Shown: positions 26,701-39,694, numbered from the stretch's first letter. The stretch is DNA of 64,000 nucleotides from Rhynochetos jubatus (GCA_027574665.1 CM050653.1:40312118-40376117), one strand, 5' to 3'. The notes: generated from the letters alone by a model not told the origin. A program made the numbers and translations.

Positions 26701-29700
26701 AAAAAAAAATGCTGTGAGTTGGGATACATTTCAGCCTCTTGATCTACCAAAGCCTGATCTAGTCTGTCACTCCTGAAAGGTCCAAACTTCATCTTTCAAA
26801 GGGGTTGAAGTACTGCAAGAAATAACCTGGCAGCAGGAGGCTTGCTCTTTTCCTCTGTGAGGTTCTGCAGTGGAAAGCTTCCCCTGCTTCTCTGTGCTAT
26901 GCCCTGTTCTGTCCTGGATCACACGTTACTAAGCCTGTCCCTTACACAAGAACCTTGTGCTTGTGTGTCTGAATGGTGAGCTGATCCAGCTGAAAGGGTA
27001 ACCTTTCTCTGGGATTACTTTTTGGCTGAGTCAGCCCCCCTGGCTGGTTTGCTCTAGTGCTACGAGGACTGATGGTGCCAGGGAATGGACTGGAAACACC
27101 CAACTCTCTGCTTGTAGGACCTCTTTCTTGTCTCAGTGGAAAGCTATGCTCCTTTCTGGGATACTTTTCCAGCCTTTTCAGAGACCTGGATTGATTCACA
27201 GTATGATATGAAAGCCAAAGTTGATGTTGGATTAATGGGGTGGGGGGAAGCAGGACTGCAGCCTTTCTATATGGGGCGCTTGTCCTGCTGCCTTGTTTTA
27301 CCTCACGAAAGTGCACACTTAGCTGTCGTCTTTCAGAATTGTTTCCAAGGACTGGGCCACAAACTGAACGTAAATCTGTTATGATGAAAGATATATGGCT
27401 TTTTCAAAATGTCATGTTCTTAAAATACATCTATACATGTGTAATTGTATATAAGTATATGTGTGTAACCTAATGCACACTTGCGTAACAGCAAAGCTTT
27501 GGGCCCTCGTCCCCATTTAGGGTCAATTTCCAGGTGAACGGGTTAAAATAAAATTTGACTTGTTCATGTCAGTTGTCTTAAAAGTGGTTTTATTGGAAAA
27601 CAAACAAAATTCTTTCCTAGCTGAGCCTACAGTTGTTTTTCGCGGGATGTTTGACAGAGCATTAATCTATGTGTGGAAGCCTGCAGTGGGACTGGTCATG
27701 TGCAGAATACACTAAGTCTTATCTGCCAGCATGAAAGGCTTAGGAGTTGGTGGTAAGGCAGGGCAGCTGTAAGGGCAATGCCTCTTCTCCCCCAGACTGT
27801 GGGGGATGTGGTATGAAGTAGAGCAACACTTGTGTTCTAGGGAAGGGGGGAGGGAGGTACTGTAAGAAACTTGGCCAGCCAGAGGAACCTGGCTGCCTTG
27901 AGCCTCTGCCCCTTCAGTGGAAGCTTCCCTGTGGGTTGCCATATGGGTCCGTGCTGCTGGGAGGTTGATACCTGAGAAGGATGGCACCGCTGTGCTGCAA
28001 GGGATCGTTCTGGGGCTGTCACTTTGAGTTAACTCAGGCACCCTCGTGTGTGGCTTTGAAGTTGGGCTTGCAGGTTTAAGAATCTGAATTGAAGCTTTGT
28101 AAACAAAATTTGAGTCAATTGTGCTTTTCCAAATCTTAAGATTTATCAACAGCAGCTGAATTTGTACTTCTAGTCATTGTGTTGTGTTTTAGTGAGTTCC
28201 CTGTGGAACACATGAGCAGATGGGTTATTGGGGAAGATGGCTTTGATATGTGTCACTGTCCAAACTACTGTTCGGCCTAAACCTTCAGGCAAAAGTCTGT
28301 TTTTGGAGTACAAACCAAAGTGATTGTCAGTTTGACATGAGTTAACCTGGCCTCTGGTCCTCCCTCCACCAAAGCTGCTTCTAAAATTCTCCTTATGTGA
28401 GAATTTTTCTTAAGGGAGAATTGTTTTAGTGCCAGACCTTTTAGGCTGAAACCTTTTTAAATTGGTCCAACTACTGTGACTTGTGCTGTAACTGCACAGT
28501 ATTACTGCAAAGCCTGTTAATCTTAGTATCTTTACTGTAACCATACTTTGTATAGGATCTTCCAATTAATTCTTCTAGTATAAGAACATTAGGAAGTTTA
28601 TATCCAGCTCTTGATGCTGGAGGAAGCTGGTGGTTTTGTCCTGCTCTGAAACAGTGATTGGCAAAGTTCTTTGAAACAAGCCCTCTGTATCCTTTTGTTA
28701 CCATAAGGAACTGAAAACAAGTTATTTATGGATGGAACACCTTTAGCATTTGGTGCAAGAGGGCTAACTTGAGAGATACAGAAAGATTTCCTTAAATTTT
28801 TCTGTATTTAATGTGCTTTTAAAAGCTAGAGAGGGTTTGCCAGAAAATACACATCTCAAAGCTTTCTTTTCTCTAAGTAGGATTATCTTTCTTTTAAATT
28901 CCTTAGTGTTTAAAGTGTAAATCCTCCATATTGAGTAGGGAAGTGTGTATTTAAGGTTCTTTAGCATCCATGAAATACTAAAGGATTCCTCTGAAGAAAA
29001 CAGTTTGTCAAATTTGAATTTTCTCTTCAGAGGTTTGCCCCTCCATTGGGAAACTTAGACTAGCAAACTTAAACATTTGTAATTACTGCCTGCAAAATTC
29101 TATCTCCCTCCCATCTTTGGATGGATGGAACTAAAAATCCTAAGGACATTTAAAGAGAGGCTCATGCAGGCTATTGATGATGAGTTGCGATACAGTTGGC
29201 ATAAGCAGCCTTTAGATATCTCATGGTGTTGCCACAGTGGCGTGTTGTGCCTCAGTTCGTTCAAATCTGAACTGGATTGATGCAATCACCTATGGCTCAG
29301 CACCTGGATTAACAGGCTCTGTTTCAGAGACTAAGTCAGCCTCTCTGTATAACTGTGTGCTGCATGGACATACACTGATTTATTTTGGGTGTCAGACCAT
29401 GGAAACCATGCGGCGAGGGCATCAGCGCCCTTGCAGTAGCTCTGCATTTCTTGTTTGTAGTCCTTCAGAAGGTGTTTTGTAATGGCTTTTTTTCTGGAGT
29501 GTTATATGCTTCTGATCATCCTTTTTCATTAAAAAAAGCACTAGTAAAAACTTTAGGTAGTGATATTTCTCAGCTATTGCTGCAGAAAGCTTTTTGTTAA
29601 CTTGAAACTCCAGTTCCTAAGGTCCAATAGAAGACAGGAAATGTGAAAAACGGCTGCGAATTCCCTTTCTACAGGATGGCAGATCCTGCTTTGGGCCCCT

Positions 29701-32700
29701 CTGTAGGCAGCCCAGGTATCCAGAAGTGTGGCCAAGTCCTGTGATAATACTTTGCTCCTTCTTGCAGTAGGTTTCCTCATAGCTCTGTGTTGTAGCATCG
29801 GTTGCCATGCCAGAGCCACTGTAGCAAGCTCATTATGATTTTTTTCCCCCAGGTGGTTAAGTGTAGCTAAAGGGGAGCTCTCAGAGGTGTTCAGAGGACA
29901 CCTGTGGTCCAGTATTTGCTCTTCACTTCTTGCTCAGAAATGGCTGGAGCATTATGAAAACTGGTGGGGCACATCTGGGTTTGCTGTCTTGCTCTGGGAA
30001 GTGTTGGATTTAGTGTGTTGTATGTAGGCACTGGTGCCCTGGCCGCCAGGGACACTTTTTACACAGGGGTGTGTTTGGCAGAGCCAGGTCTAGTAAGATA
30101 TAAAATGTTGTATGAAAAAACAGGAATTGCTACCTTGAGGCATCAACAAAGTAGCCTTTTAAGTTTGTACAAAATACGCAGAATAAAAACCATGCACATC
30201 TAATAATCCTTATTAAGTGCCTTGTAATCTGAGAGTACAGGTAATACTGCATGCTGTTGTCCTTGCCTGTTAAAGTGTGTCTTGAATGTTGGTGGTTGAC
30301 ATTTGGAGCACAGGGATATAGAGAAGAGCAAGAAATCCTGGCAAGTGCTGGTAGCAGTAGGTAGTGGTGGTCGTCTGCGTTGCTTTCCTTCATGAAAACA
30401 TGCTTGTCTGCCCCACTGGAAGCTTGATTTGCAAGGTTTCCTTTCGCTGTGGCCCTCTGGAACACATCACCAGCACAAACACTGGCATTACTTAACTCTG
30501 GAAAATTGGAAGTACCAGATTCAACCCTAAATTTCACTAAAGCCTTTCTTCCTCCCCCCAGAACCACAAGGCACTAGTGACATCAGTAATAGAATAAGCC
30601 GTCTTTGGGCCAGGAGAAGTCACAAGTGAATAGATGACTTACTGTATCAACCAGTAGCGGGAAACAAGGCAGTTGTGATCTATCTCAGTTTCGGCAGCCA
30701 AACCAGATTCTCCACTAAGCACAGGCCTTGTCTTCTGTTTCCCAAGCGTGTGAGCTGGCTAACCACCTCATTCACAAGCACTGGAATAATTATGACATGC
30801 TATGAGAGTGCATCATAAAAGCTTTTTTTCTTTAAAAGTATTGAAACGATCATGTGGTGCCTGACCAGCACAAGAAATGTTGTTGCTTAGCATGTTTTCC
30901 TAAAAAGCTGACCTCTCTGAAGGCAAGTTAGGCACAGGAAATGCCTGCAGAACATCAGGAGTGAGTTATCATGGCAGAGCTGCGATATCTTGCAATAATC
31001 AAAGAGAACAAGGGATTTCCATGTACAGAAGGCTCCTGAAAGCCATACTCAAAGCTCTTGGCTCTTACTTCAGATAGATAACTTGCCTATTGCTGTCCCC
31101 GCCCCCCCCCAGCATACTACTGCCTGCAGCTGTTAGCCTTCCTAGGATGTTCTAGCCTGTATTGGCAGAGTACAGGATCATGTGAATGTGACCAAAACTC
31201 TGCCAGTATCCTGGACAACATTAAAGCCTTAATGTTTTGGGCATCCTTCACTCATCTGGGCTGTTCAGACTCATACAAGTAAAAGTAAATCCAGATGATC
31301 TACAGATTGTTGGTAGACAATCTTCCTGCTACGATGGAGTCCTCGAAAGGTGGGCTTTGGTGGAGAGTTGTGAGGGAAGCTGAGATTGCTCTTAGCTATA
31401 AGGTGTGAGGAAAGCATACACACAGATCACAGTCCTGATGGGTACTGCTGTACAAAAAAGCTCAAACTAGTGTACCAAGACTAACCTGTTTCACAATCAT
31501 GCTAGAACTGGAATATCAATGGACAGCATAGTTCTCCTAGCACTTCTCAAAGAGGTAGCTGTTTCTTTTTGCAAGAGGAGAGGGTGTTTTGCTGTTCTTA
31601 CCAAGAAACCAGGTCTTACTTGGAAGCAACACACACCTTTTCCCAGCAGTAGAAGCTGGTTCCTTATTGGAATGGCAAAGTAGAGATTATAGAGGCACAG
31701 TATTCTTACATGTGGACTCTTCCTTACTGGCTTTTATGAACCACTGATCTGTGGCCAGTTGTGACTTTGTGTCTGCTTTTCTATTTGTTGTAACAAACAA
31801 GATTTTCACTTTCTGTCAACTTGAAATGTTGAGACAGATTTGTCTGCCAGAAGCTTTGTGTGAACGCGGGTCAGGCCTGCCTCCAGTGGGATTGGGGTAT
31901 TTAGGCTGTCCAAAAGTTTGAAGACATTCCTTGTTAAACGTAGTGAAGGTGACTGGGAGTTGCATGAAGGATGCAGAGCTGAAAGACATGCCTCTCTTCC
32001 TGAGCCCTGTGCTGCAGAGGGCTTGTCAAATAGCTCTCCTGTTTTCCTCTGCCAGCTTGCAAGAGACTTCTTTGGATTAAAGATCAGAAACGTTGCCTCA
32101 TCTTACTTTCGCAGGGTTGTCTTCACCTTGTCTCCAGAGGCTAATCACCTGACAAAGTTAGTCTTCCATTTCAGTTCTCTGCTCCTGCGTGACCTGGAAG
32201 AATACATCTAATTCAAACTAGTTGGCTTAAAATAACTGCCTGGAATTAAAACGTCCCAAGTACTAGTATACTTCTGGTTTCATGTTTTAGCATTTCCATT
32301 ATTGGCATAAATCAAACATTGAGGAACTTGCCAGATCACACTTTGAAAGTACTAATAATGAAATTCCTTAAAAGGTAACAAAGCCCTGTCTGACTTTCCT
32401 AGGCAAAGCTGGATCGTATTGGGTAGTTCATAGATTGTTGCATCCAGTGGTTCTTATTGCTGCATACCCACTTAGATTTAAAGTGAGGTTATTTTCCATA
32501 AGGCCCTGAATGCACAGTAAAGCCTTTATATTTTTGCCTGCTTTATCAAGCCTGCATTTCTGGAAATGAAAGAAAGTCTATTTAAAATGCTGTATTTAAA
32601 ACCGTGGCTAGTTCCATGGCTTTCAGTATGTAATGTGGAAAACGAAGGTGAATGAGTTATGTTTTCAGTGGTCAACAGCTTAGGTTCTTGCCTGTTGAGC

Positions 32701-34103
32701 TGCTAGTCAGGTGTAGTGTGGTGGCACATCACAGTATTTTATTTCTAGAATTTTAATATTAGCATACACAAGACATCTAAACCCCTACCGAGCTTATGAA
32801 AAGAGAAATCAGTAAATGCTTGATGGTACAGTCGCAGGTTGATTGAGCTTGGAAGTGACCCCGAGATCTTGTCCAACGCCTCTGCTCAAGCAGAGCCACC
32901 TAGAGCCGGTGGCCCAGGACCATGTCCAGGTGCCTTTTGAACATCTGCCAAGGTGGAGGTTCCACAACCTCCCTGGGCAACCTGTGCCAGTGCCTAGTCA
33001 ACCTCGCAGGGGAAAAGCGTTTCCTGATGTTGAGAGGGAACCTCCTGAGTTTGGGCCCATCAAGGCTCGTCCTCACCGCGCACCACTGAAAAGTGCTCTG
33101 GCCTCTGCACCCTCCCCTTCCTGTATTTGTATGCACTGATAAGAGATTCCTCTCTCTCCCCCACCCACACCCCCCCCCCCAGGCTAAATACTTTCACATA
33201 CCATCGTTTTGTTCTAGAATTCCATCACTAATAAAGCAGTGCCTTTTTCACGTGGAGAGGTTCACAGCCTCATCTGCATGTGAATGGTGGTTCACTGTGT
33301 GACAGAGGTGTCAAAGGATCACTTAAGTGATGCTATTGAACCTTGTCTGTTGGAGAGGATCCTTCAGATTTGCCTTCTCTTGTTTTACGCCCTGTTGTGT
33401 AATGTTTTGTGAAACTGGGAGCAGTTTGGGAGGGATTTTTAAAGGAAACTCCTTTTTTTTTCCTTTGAGTGGAGAGAAGTGGTTTAGATAGTCTGCATGT
33501 TCTGTCCAGATGCATGTGCTACTACAGAATGTTTTTAAAATACTAGTTTTACAAGATTAAGTTAGAACTTGGTCTATCCAGGGTGTAAATAACTATATGA
33601 ATGCTTTTTAATGTTAACCATCTAATATTTGGGGCTTTTTCCTTTAAAACTGATTCAGTTAACATTCTGTTAGGGGTATTTCTGTGCAGTTCAGATGCAC
33701 AGACAAAACAGTCTGTTCCCTACAGTGCCATTTCTTAGTAGCAGCAGAACCATCATGCAGCAGTCTGGACCATTTTGAGGGACGTGACAAACTTTGGCTT
33801 CTCAACGTGTAGGAAAACATGACTGTGTTGGTCAAGTCCTTGAGTTTATACTGGCTGCTTTCTGGAACTGCACAGGGAATTTAGCCCTGTGGTGTTGGTG
33901 CACGGTAGAGTGAAGGCATGAACTCCGTACAATAGCTGCATTAAATAGTTTTCAGGTGCAAAATGGGCAGAGGCTGGGTAAAAGAAAAAACCCAAGAGTT
34001 GCCACTTTGTTCACCTGAAGTTGTAGTGAAATGCAAGCAGCAGTCCTCTGGGGCATTTCTAATTGTGTTGTCTCTTTTTTTTTTTTTTTTCTTTTCTCCC
34101 CAG
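23794..34103 (+). other. TRIM71: TRIM71 intron 2
   Basis: A 10.3-kb intron with a GTAAGA donor and TTTTCTCCCCAG acceptor preceded by a pure T tract. It contains a decoy acceptor-like C run at about 23,840-23,851, a GGATGA-rich imperfect repeat near 26,490-26,520, a CR1 LINE fragment at about 32,830-33,150 and a C run at about 33,168-33,181. No coding exon is supported inside. Confidence 0.9.
32830..33150 (-). mobile_element. CR1 LINE fragment
   Basis: The segment reads as a diverged copy of the 3' part of the avian CR1 consensus in reverse orientation. Recognisable blocks in order are GGAAGTGACC, CTCAAGCAGAGCCACCTAGA, GGACCATGTCCAGG, CCACAACCTCCCTGGGCAAC, TTCCTGATGTTGAGAGGGAA and GCACCACTGAAAAG, then a weak TGATAAGAGAT. 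The octamer repeats expected at the CR1 3' terminus are eroded. Such fragments are 5'-truncated, immobile relics; this one lies in TRIM71 intron 2, antisense to the gene. Open frames across it are not genes. Confidence 0.9.
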
Positions 34104-34238
34104 CTGAGTATTGAGCAGGCCCAGGCCGTGGCAGAGCAGGTTGAGATGAAAGCGAAGGTGGTACAGTCTGAAGTCAAAGCAGTAACTACTAGACACAAGA
34201 AGGCCTTGGAAGAGCGGGAGTGTGAGCTGCTCTGGAAG
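34104..34238 (+). CDS. TRIM71: TRIM71 exon 3: coiled coil
   Basis: 45 codons, phase 0 at both ends, from CCCCAG at 34,098-34,103 to AAG followed by GTACGT. The product begins [18 protein letters not shown] and ends in [15 protein letters not shown]. It is strongly helical, with heptad-like spacing and many Glu, Lys and Ala residues, as expected for the TRIM coiled coil. It joins exon 2 (ending GRQAIQ) and exon 4 (starting [10 protein letters not shown]) without any frame break, matching the human protein closely. Confidence 0.95.
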
Positions 34239-36857
34239 GTACGTACCTTACACCTGTGGCTTGCACAAGCGCCTTTTCAAATGAAAACATGCTTTTTAAC
34301 TAGTACACGACCAGGTTCTGATACCCTCCTGATCTGGAGCACTACAGTTTACTGTGAACTCGTTTCTCTGTAGGTTACTGGATGCTGGGTTCTGGCCATG
34401 GTTGGTTTTGTGCTAAATGTCTCCCAATCCGAGAGACGCACTGGTTTTTTATAGGGCCTGTGTTACCTGCACACAGGCTGAGCCCCACAAGCAGGGCAGG
34501 CATTCTCCAAAATCTCTTTAAGATGCTGTAGCATATGGGTTTTCTTACATGGAAACAAAGGAGAAAAGCTGTATATGCTGTGTCCCTTTTTTTTAGAGAG
34601 TAGCAGAAAGTCTGTAAGATTTTCATTGTCCTCATACCTAAAATCTTATTTTAGTCTCAATCAAGGTAGTGTCCCTCTGGCTTTTTTTTGTTACTGCTAG
34701 TAGAAAAGAATATTCTCCAGCAAGAGTATCTGCACAGTCTCGAACTCCTCACTTCAGCCACAGTGCACGTATGGTATTTTGAGAGGAGGAAAGGAAGTAA
34801 CAGCAAAGTTTCTTGTTCCAGAAAGGTAACTCGGTGGTCATGGCGCTTCTCCGCTTGTTTAGCACAGATTTGGATTGGCCCTTTGGGTCCCACTTGTAGA
34901 ACTGAACAGAAACCCGCTCCCTGCTATTGGATTTGATCTTTTAGGTCAGTGAGTCAGACTTGTCCTATGACCACATGGTTGTTCATACTGGTATAGGGGA
35001 GCAAAATGTGTGGTCAAGATGGGAGGAGCGTAGGGGTAAATTGGGAATATGCTCCTACAACCGGCCGGTTGCACCAGACAAAGTGTGGCAGGAAACCAGG
35101 TGCTGCGTGGCTCCTGCCTCTACGAGCAGAGTCAGGCAGGACAGCGCGTGCATGTGGTTGGTGAAGCACATGCTGCCAAGAAGCAGTGCCATCCTGCTAA
35201 AGTACTTCTCCCCTGCCACCAACATTGACTGAAACAGTAATCTTCTGTTTTAATGTCTGTTGCCAGCAAAAGGACCTCTCTGGTGAGACTTGATTGTAAG
35301 GAACAGCTACAGTGAGACTAATCCCCTAAGAGAAGCTTGTTTTTCTGTAGTTCTTTTGTAAGTGTCAGTGGCAAATTTTAAAAATGCACTTTTTATAGTT
35401 ACTGTGCTTCTAATGCTGCTGTTGGAGGTATTTGGATTGAGGGAGATGAGCTCACTTTCCACTGCAAGCTTTCCCCGAGAAGCTTGGCAGCCGCCTCTTT
35501 TGAGGTAATCCTAGTACAGGAGAAGTAAGAGCTGCCCCATAGCGATTTGTCTCCCAAGAAGCTGCATAAATGCACTCTTATTGGAATGTCTGCACTGAGA
35601 GCAGCTTCTCTTCAGGTTAGAAAACATTAAGAGGGGAATGTGGTGGTGGGAAACCATTCTAGCAAAAAAAGCTGAGTGTATTCAGCCCTCATGTGTGACG
35701 AGTGCTTAGTGAATGATTTTGGGTACCAAAACTGAGGCCAAGGATAAAGCTGAGACCTAAGATTACTAATCTCTTGGAAATCTATTGGAGGAAGCATCTC
35801 TGACTATTTGTTTAAAAAACCAGTCTGGTAAAACCTGCTTACCTCAACTTTAAATGAAACTGTATGCTTGTACGTCTGCTATCCAGGCAGCGTCTAACCA
35901 AGGAGTCCTCAGGCAGTGGGTTGGCCCTCGCTAAAATAGATTGCTGGTATTGTTCCGTGGCCAAGCAGGTACTCGGGCATCAGGAAATGTATTTTTGCCA
36001 CAATAAAGCAATTACATGTTTCATTAGTTTCACAGGGCAGGTGTTTTTGCCAGATGGTCTGAAGTGGTTTTTTTCAGAAGTAAAGACAAACGCAGGCTTA
36101 TATAAAATAGTTACAAACAAGCACTTTTACTTGAGCTTCAGTCCCCCAAGGAAGGGCTGGCAGCAACCTTCTGTGTCATTTGAAGTGGCATTTATACAGC
36201 ATCCTGTTGTAAAGCACCAGCTCGGCACGACTGCCAGTATGTGCAAGAAAATATTAAAATAATTGGACCCTAAAAATCACTGGAGATAGGTGCCTGGTGT
36301 TATCCAGTCACGCGAAGACAACAGTTGTGGCAGGCAGGGGAATGACAGGAGCCCGTGTGCGCTGGTGGATGCTGACTCCTAGCCTCAGCTTTGTGTGATA
36401 ACAGCCTGCCTGCTGAAATTGGTCTCGGCTCTGGTTAGAGAAGCCTCAGCCTCTGCTCTTGGAGAGCCTCCAGTAACCTTTGTCCTCCATGGAGTCTAAA
36501 TAAGATGTACCTTTGCATGATCTGTCAAGTACCTTGCAGCTAGAAAACAGAACAGCATTTGAGGAAGCAAACCTTCATTGCTAAGCAAGCGACCCTTTCT
36601 GATAGCACTCTGCAGAGTGAGAGCGAATGATTGTGGCTGGAGCATGGGGGAGGATGTTCCTGCCTTTGGATAAATAGGCAGAAATGAGGAGAAGCGATTC
36701 TCTGCAGCACGGCTTTTCCAGGCTTGTTCTGCAGTTCTGTGTCAGCGTGCTGCAACAACTGCACAACCGGCTTTGATGTAGAAGAGCGCCTTTAGGAAAT
36801 GTTTGTGTGTGTCACAGGTTGTCTTCCCTGATGTAAGTGTGCTTTTCTCTCCCCAAG
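34239..36857 (+). other. TRIM71: TRIM71 intron 3
   Basis: A 2.6-kb intron with a GTACGT donor and a CTCTCCCCAAG acceptor. An unrecognised open frame at 35,864-36,262 has no domain. It contains the second copy of a small dispersed repeat at 36,345-36,382. No RNA gene is seen. Confidence 0.9.
36345..36382. repeat. fragment of a dispersed repeat (copy 2)
   Basis: This carries ACAGGAGCCCGTGTG followed by TGACTCCTAG, matching the block at 15,673-15,702 in the same orientation but with a larger gap between the words. It is probably a decayed interspersed element; the family is uncertain. Confidence 0.3.
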
Positions 36858-38309
36858 GTGGAAAAGATTCGTCAAGTCAAGGCTAAGTCGCTCTACTTGC
36901 AAGTTGAAAAGTTACGCCAGAATCTCAATAAGCTGGACAACACCATTAGTGCTGTTCAGCAGGTCCTGGAGGAGGGTCGCACCATGGATATTCTTCTGGC
37001 TCGGGACCGCATGCTGGCTCAGGTGCAGGAGCTGAAGAGCGTGAGGGGCCTTCTCCAGCCGCAGGAAGATGACAGGATCATGTTCACTCCCCCTGACCAG
37101 GCGCTGTACATGGCCATTAAATCAATGGGCTTTGTCAGCAGCGGGGCTTTTGCTCCTCTGACCAAAGCCACCGGGGAAGGCCTCAAGCGTGCACTGCAGG
37201 GCAAGGTGGCCTCTTTCACCGTGATAGGCTATGACCACGACGGTGAGCCTCGCCTTTCAGGGGGTGACATGATCTCTGCCGTGGTGATGGGCCCGGATGG
37301 AAACCTCTTCGGGGCAGATGTCAGCGATCAGCAGAACGGTACCTACCTGGTCAGCTACCGCCCACAGCTAGAGGGAGAGTACCTGGTATCCGTGATGATG
37401 TGCAACCAGCACATTGAGAACAGCCCCTTCAAAGTTGTTGTGAAATCTGGGCGCAGCTACATAGGCATCGGGCTGCCGGGGCTCTCTTTCGGCAGCGAGG
37501 GAGATAGCGACGGCAAGCTCTGCCGCCCCTGGGGCGTTAGCGTTGACAAAGAAGGCTACATCATTGTTGCTGACCGCAGCAATAACCGCATCCAGGTCTT
37601 CAAACCGTGCGGGACCTTCCATCACAAGTTCGGCACCCTGGGCTCCCGGCCGGGCCAGTTCGATCGCCCCGCCGGCGTGGCCTGTGACGTCTCGCGTAGG
37701 ATCGTTGTGGCTGACAAGGACAATCATCGCATCCAGATCTTCACCTTTGAGGGGCAGTTTATTCTGAAGTTTGGGGAGAAAGGAACAAAGAACGGGCAGT
37801 TCAATTACCCGTGGGACGTCGCCGTCAACGCGGAGGGCAAGATCCTGGTCTCTGACACGAGGAACCATCGCGTGCAGCTGTTCGGGCCCGACGGTGTGTT
37901 TCTTAACAAGTATGGCTTCGAAGGGGCACTCTGGAAGCACTTTGATTCCCCCAGAGGTGTGACTTTCAATCACGAGGGCCACTTGGTAGTGACAGACTTC
38001 AACAACCATCGCCTGCTGGTCATCCATCCGGATTGCCAGTCAGCACGCTTTCTGGGCTCGGAGGGCACCGGGAACGGCCAATTCCTGCGCCCCCAGGGAG
38101 TGGCGGTGGATCAAGAGGGGCGCATCATCGTGGCCGATTCCAGGAACCACCGGGTGCAGATATTCGAGTCAAATGGTAGCTTTTTATGCAAGTTTGGCAC
38201 TCAGGGAAGCGGCTTTGGTCAGATGGACCGTCCTTCAGGTATAGCCGTCACCCCTGATGGCATGATTGTTGTGGTCGACTTTGGAAACAATCGAATTCTC
38301 GTCTTCTAA
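36858..38309 (+). CDS. TRIM71: TRIM71 exon 4: coiled-coil end, filamin domain, six NHL repeats, stop
   Basis: 483 codons then TAA at 38,307-38,309. The acceptor is CCCCAAG ending at 36,857, so the in-frame ATG upstream at the start of the open frame is intronic. Exon-product positions: coiled coil about 1-66; filamin-type Ig domain about 71-196, ending in the typical [12 protein letters not shown]; six NHL repeats at about 211-253, 258-300, 305-347, 352-394, 399-441 and 446-483, each with the pattern P-x-GVAV, a (V)VAD/VSD strand and N-x-R-(I/V)-Q-(V/I/L)-F. They form a propeller that binds RNA hairpins. The two arginines altered in human congenital hydrocephalus (R608 and R796, from memory) correspond to Arg codons at 37,524-37,526 and 38,088-38,090, both intact. 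The frame has no lesion, is CpG-rich compared with the introns and is strongly conserved. Confidence 0.97.
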   Translation: MEKIRQVKAKSLYLQVEKLRQNLNKLDNTISAVQQVLEEGRTMDILLARDRMLAQVQELKSVRGLLQPQEDDRIMFTPPDQALYMAIKSMGFVSSGAFAPLTKATGEGLKRALQGKVASFTVIGYDHDGEPRLSGGDMISAVVMGPDGNLFGADVSDQQNGTYLVSYRPQLEGEYLVSVMMCNQHIENSPFKVVVKSGRSYIGIGLPGLSFGSEGDSDGKLCRPWGVSVDKEGYIIVADRSNNRIQVFKPCGTFHHKFGTLGSRPGQFDRPAGVACDVSRRIVVADKDNHRIQIFTFEGQFILKFGEKGTKNGQFNYPWDVAVNAEGKILVSDTRNHRVQLFGPDGVFLNKYGFEGALWKHFDSPRGVTFNHEGHLVVTDFNNHRLLVIHPDCQSARFLGSEGTGNGQFLRPQGVAVDQEGRIIVADSRNHRVQIFESNGSFLCKFGTQGSGFGQMDRPSGIAVTPDGMIVVVDFGNNRILVF

Positions 38310-38336
38310 TCTGTGTTTGAATTAGGAAGAAACTGT

Positions 38337-38344
38337 CTCAGGGA
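38337..38344 (+). promoter_or_regulatory. miR-125/lin-4 family 8-mer target site
   Basis: CTCAGGGA, the full 8-mer match to the miR-125/lin-4 seed, begins 28 bases after the stop codon. Position and seed match are seen directly. LIN-41 is a known target of the heterochronic miRNAs. It lies 54 bases upstream of the first let-7 site, close but beyond the 8-40 nt range usually quoted for cooperative sites. Confidence 0.75.
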
Positions 38345-38390
38345 AATTCTTCTAAGAGGAAAAAATGAAAAATACAACGTTAATTCAAAC

Positions 38391-38398
38391 CTACCTCA
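38391..38398 (+). promoter_or_regulatory. let-7 8-mer target site 1
   Basis: CTACCTCA, the perfect let-7 seed 8-mer, lies 82 bases past the stop codon. ATACAAC at 38,372-38,378 can also pair with the 3' half of let-7, giving a bulged duplex like the classic LIN-41 complementary sites. let-7 repression of LIN-41 is conserved from nematodes to birds and mammals. Confidence 0.88.
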
Positions 38399-38469
38399 TC
38401 TTTAATTTTTTTACAGATGAATGTACTTACCTTTTCTGCAGGGAGTGAGCCTGTAAAGTTAAATTCTAT

Positions 38470-38477
38470 CTACCTCA
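38470..38477 (+). promoter_or_regulatory. let-7 8-mer target site 2
   Basis: A second perfect CTACCTCA in the sense strand, 79 bases after site 1, preceded by CTAT that extends pairing only weakly. It lies in a pyrimidine-rich, probably unstructured part of the UTR. Confidence 0.85.
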
Positions 38478-39694
38478 TTGTCCTCCCTTCCCCCCCGGTT
38501 TCTCGCCCCCTTTCCCATCCCCACACACTCACAGTTCAGAACGTTTTACCTCTTCCCCCCTCCCCGCCCCCCGCGACGGGGTTTCATGCACAAACAAGTG
38601 TTGCTGTGCACATTAGGTGGTTTGTGTGGTGAGTTCCGTAGACTAAGCCAAAAAAAGGCTCTCTGTAACTTTTTTTAACGGAGAAAACGGGAGCAGGTGT
38701 TTGTAGAGCATTTGTGTTCTTGACCATACCGCAGTTCTGTGGGTGGGAGGGGGGGACTTTTGGTGGTTTGTTGTTTTTTTTTTTTTGTATTGCTGCTGCA
38801 GCAGAGAACTTTCCTGTTCTCCTTTTTATACCTCAGTGTGTTGTTTTGATTTACTGGTGAGCACAGCGTCTTGTTCCCAGACGACTTTGAACGTTTTGTG
38901 AAAGTGAGTGGGGTTCGCTCGCCGGGAAGAGCAAGTTTGCATCTTTTTGGCATTTCTGTGTAATTTTTTTTTTTTTCCTGAAACACAGTAATCCAACAGC
39001 ACAAAGTGAAGCTGATGAAAATGCACAAAATTCCTTAAGTTGAAACCAAATTATTAATTTTAGTGGCTTAGTGCAGTTGTAAAGTTTAGATAAAAAGCAA
39101 GGCTTCCTTTAATGTATCCTGTCATTAAATATTTCTTTTCTACCCTTTTCAACTCGAAAGCTAAATTTAAAGTTACTGTTTCTTTATCAGTGCACCTAGT
39201 CTGGGTAACAGAAGAGGTTACAAGGAGCATCGAAACAGGGAAAAATCAAACCCTTTTGCTTTAATTTCTTGTGAAATGACTAGGTTGGGGGGTTTTTTTG
39301 CCCCTCCCCATAGAGAGACTTTAAGGGAATGACGTTTGAATTTCTTAAAACAGAAGTGGTACCTTTTTTTCCAAAAGTAAGAAATAAGCACAGCTTTGGA
39401 GATTCAGGGTGCATTTTGGGAGAAGTCAACAGGTTTTTTGTGTTTAAAAAGGATTGCAATAACTCTCTATCAGTGACAAAAATATTTTTCTTAGTTCTTC
39501 TGGCTTCCCCAAAGAGCTGGACTGAAAAATTCAGGAAGGTCTATTATAGTTTTTAGGGTGGGCTGGGCCTGTAGCTCCATTCGTCTCTTGCTACGGATCC
39601 AGGCGAAAAGTTACCAGTACCAGCATAAGGCCGACTGCATCAAGATGAAACTTTGCTGCTTTTCTCCAGGGCAGTACCAAAGAATGTTGTATAA

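Noticed and set aside
32843..33139. 98-codon plus-strand frame
   Set aside because: Lies entirely in the reversed CR1 fragment.
36837..36857. Upstream in-frame start for the TRIM71 exon 4 frame
   Set aside because: These seven codons are intronic: the CCCCAAG acceptor precedes the conserved VEKIRQ that continues exon 3.
37368..38027. 219-codon minus-strand frame over TRIM71 exon 4
   Set aside because: It is the antisense shadow of the NHL-repeat coding exon; its repeats mirror the codons of the sense strand.
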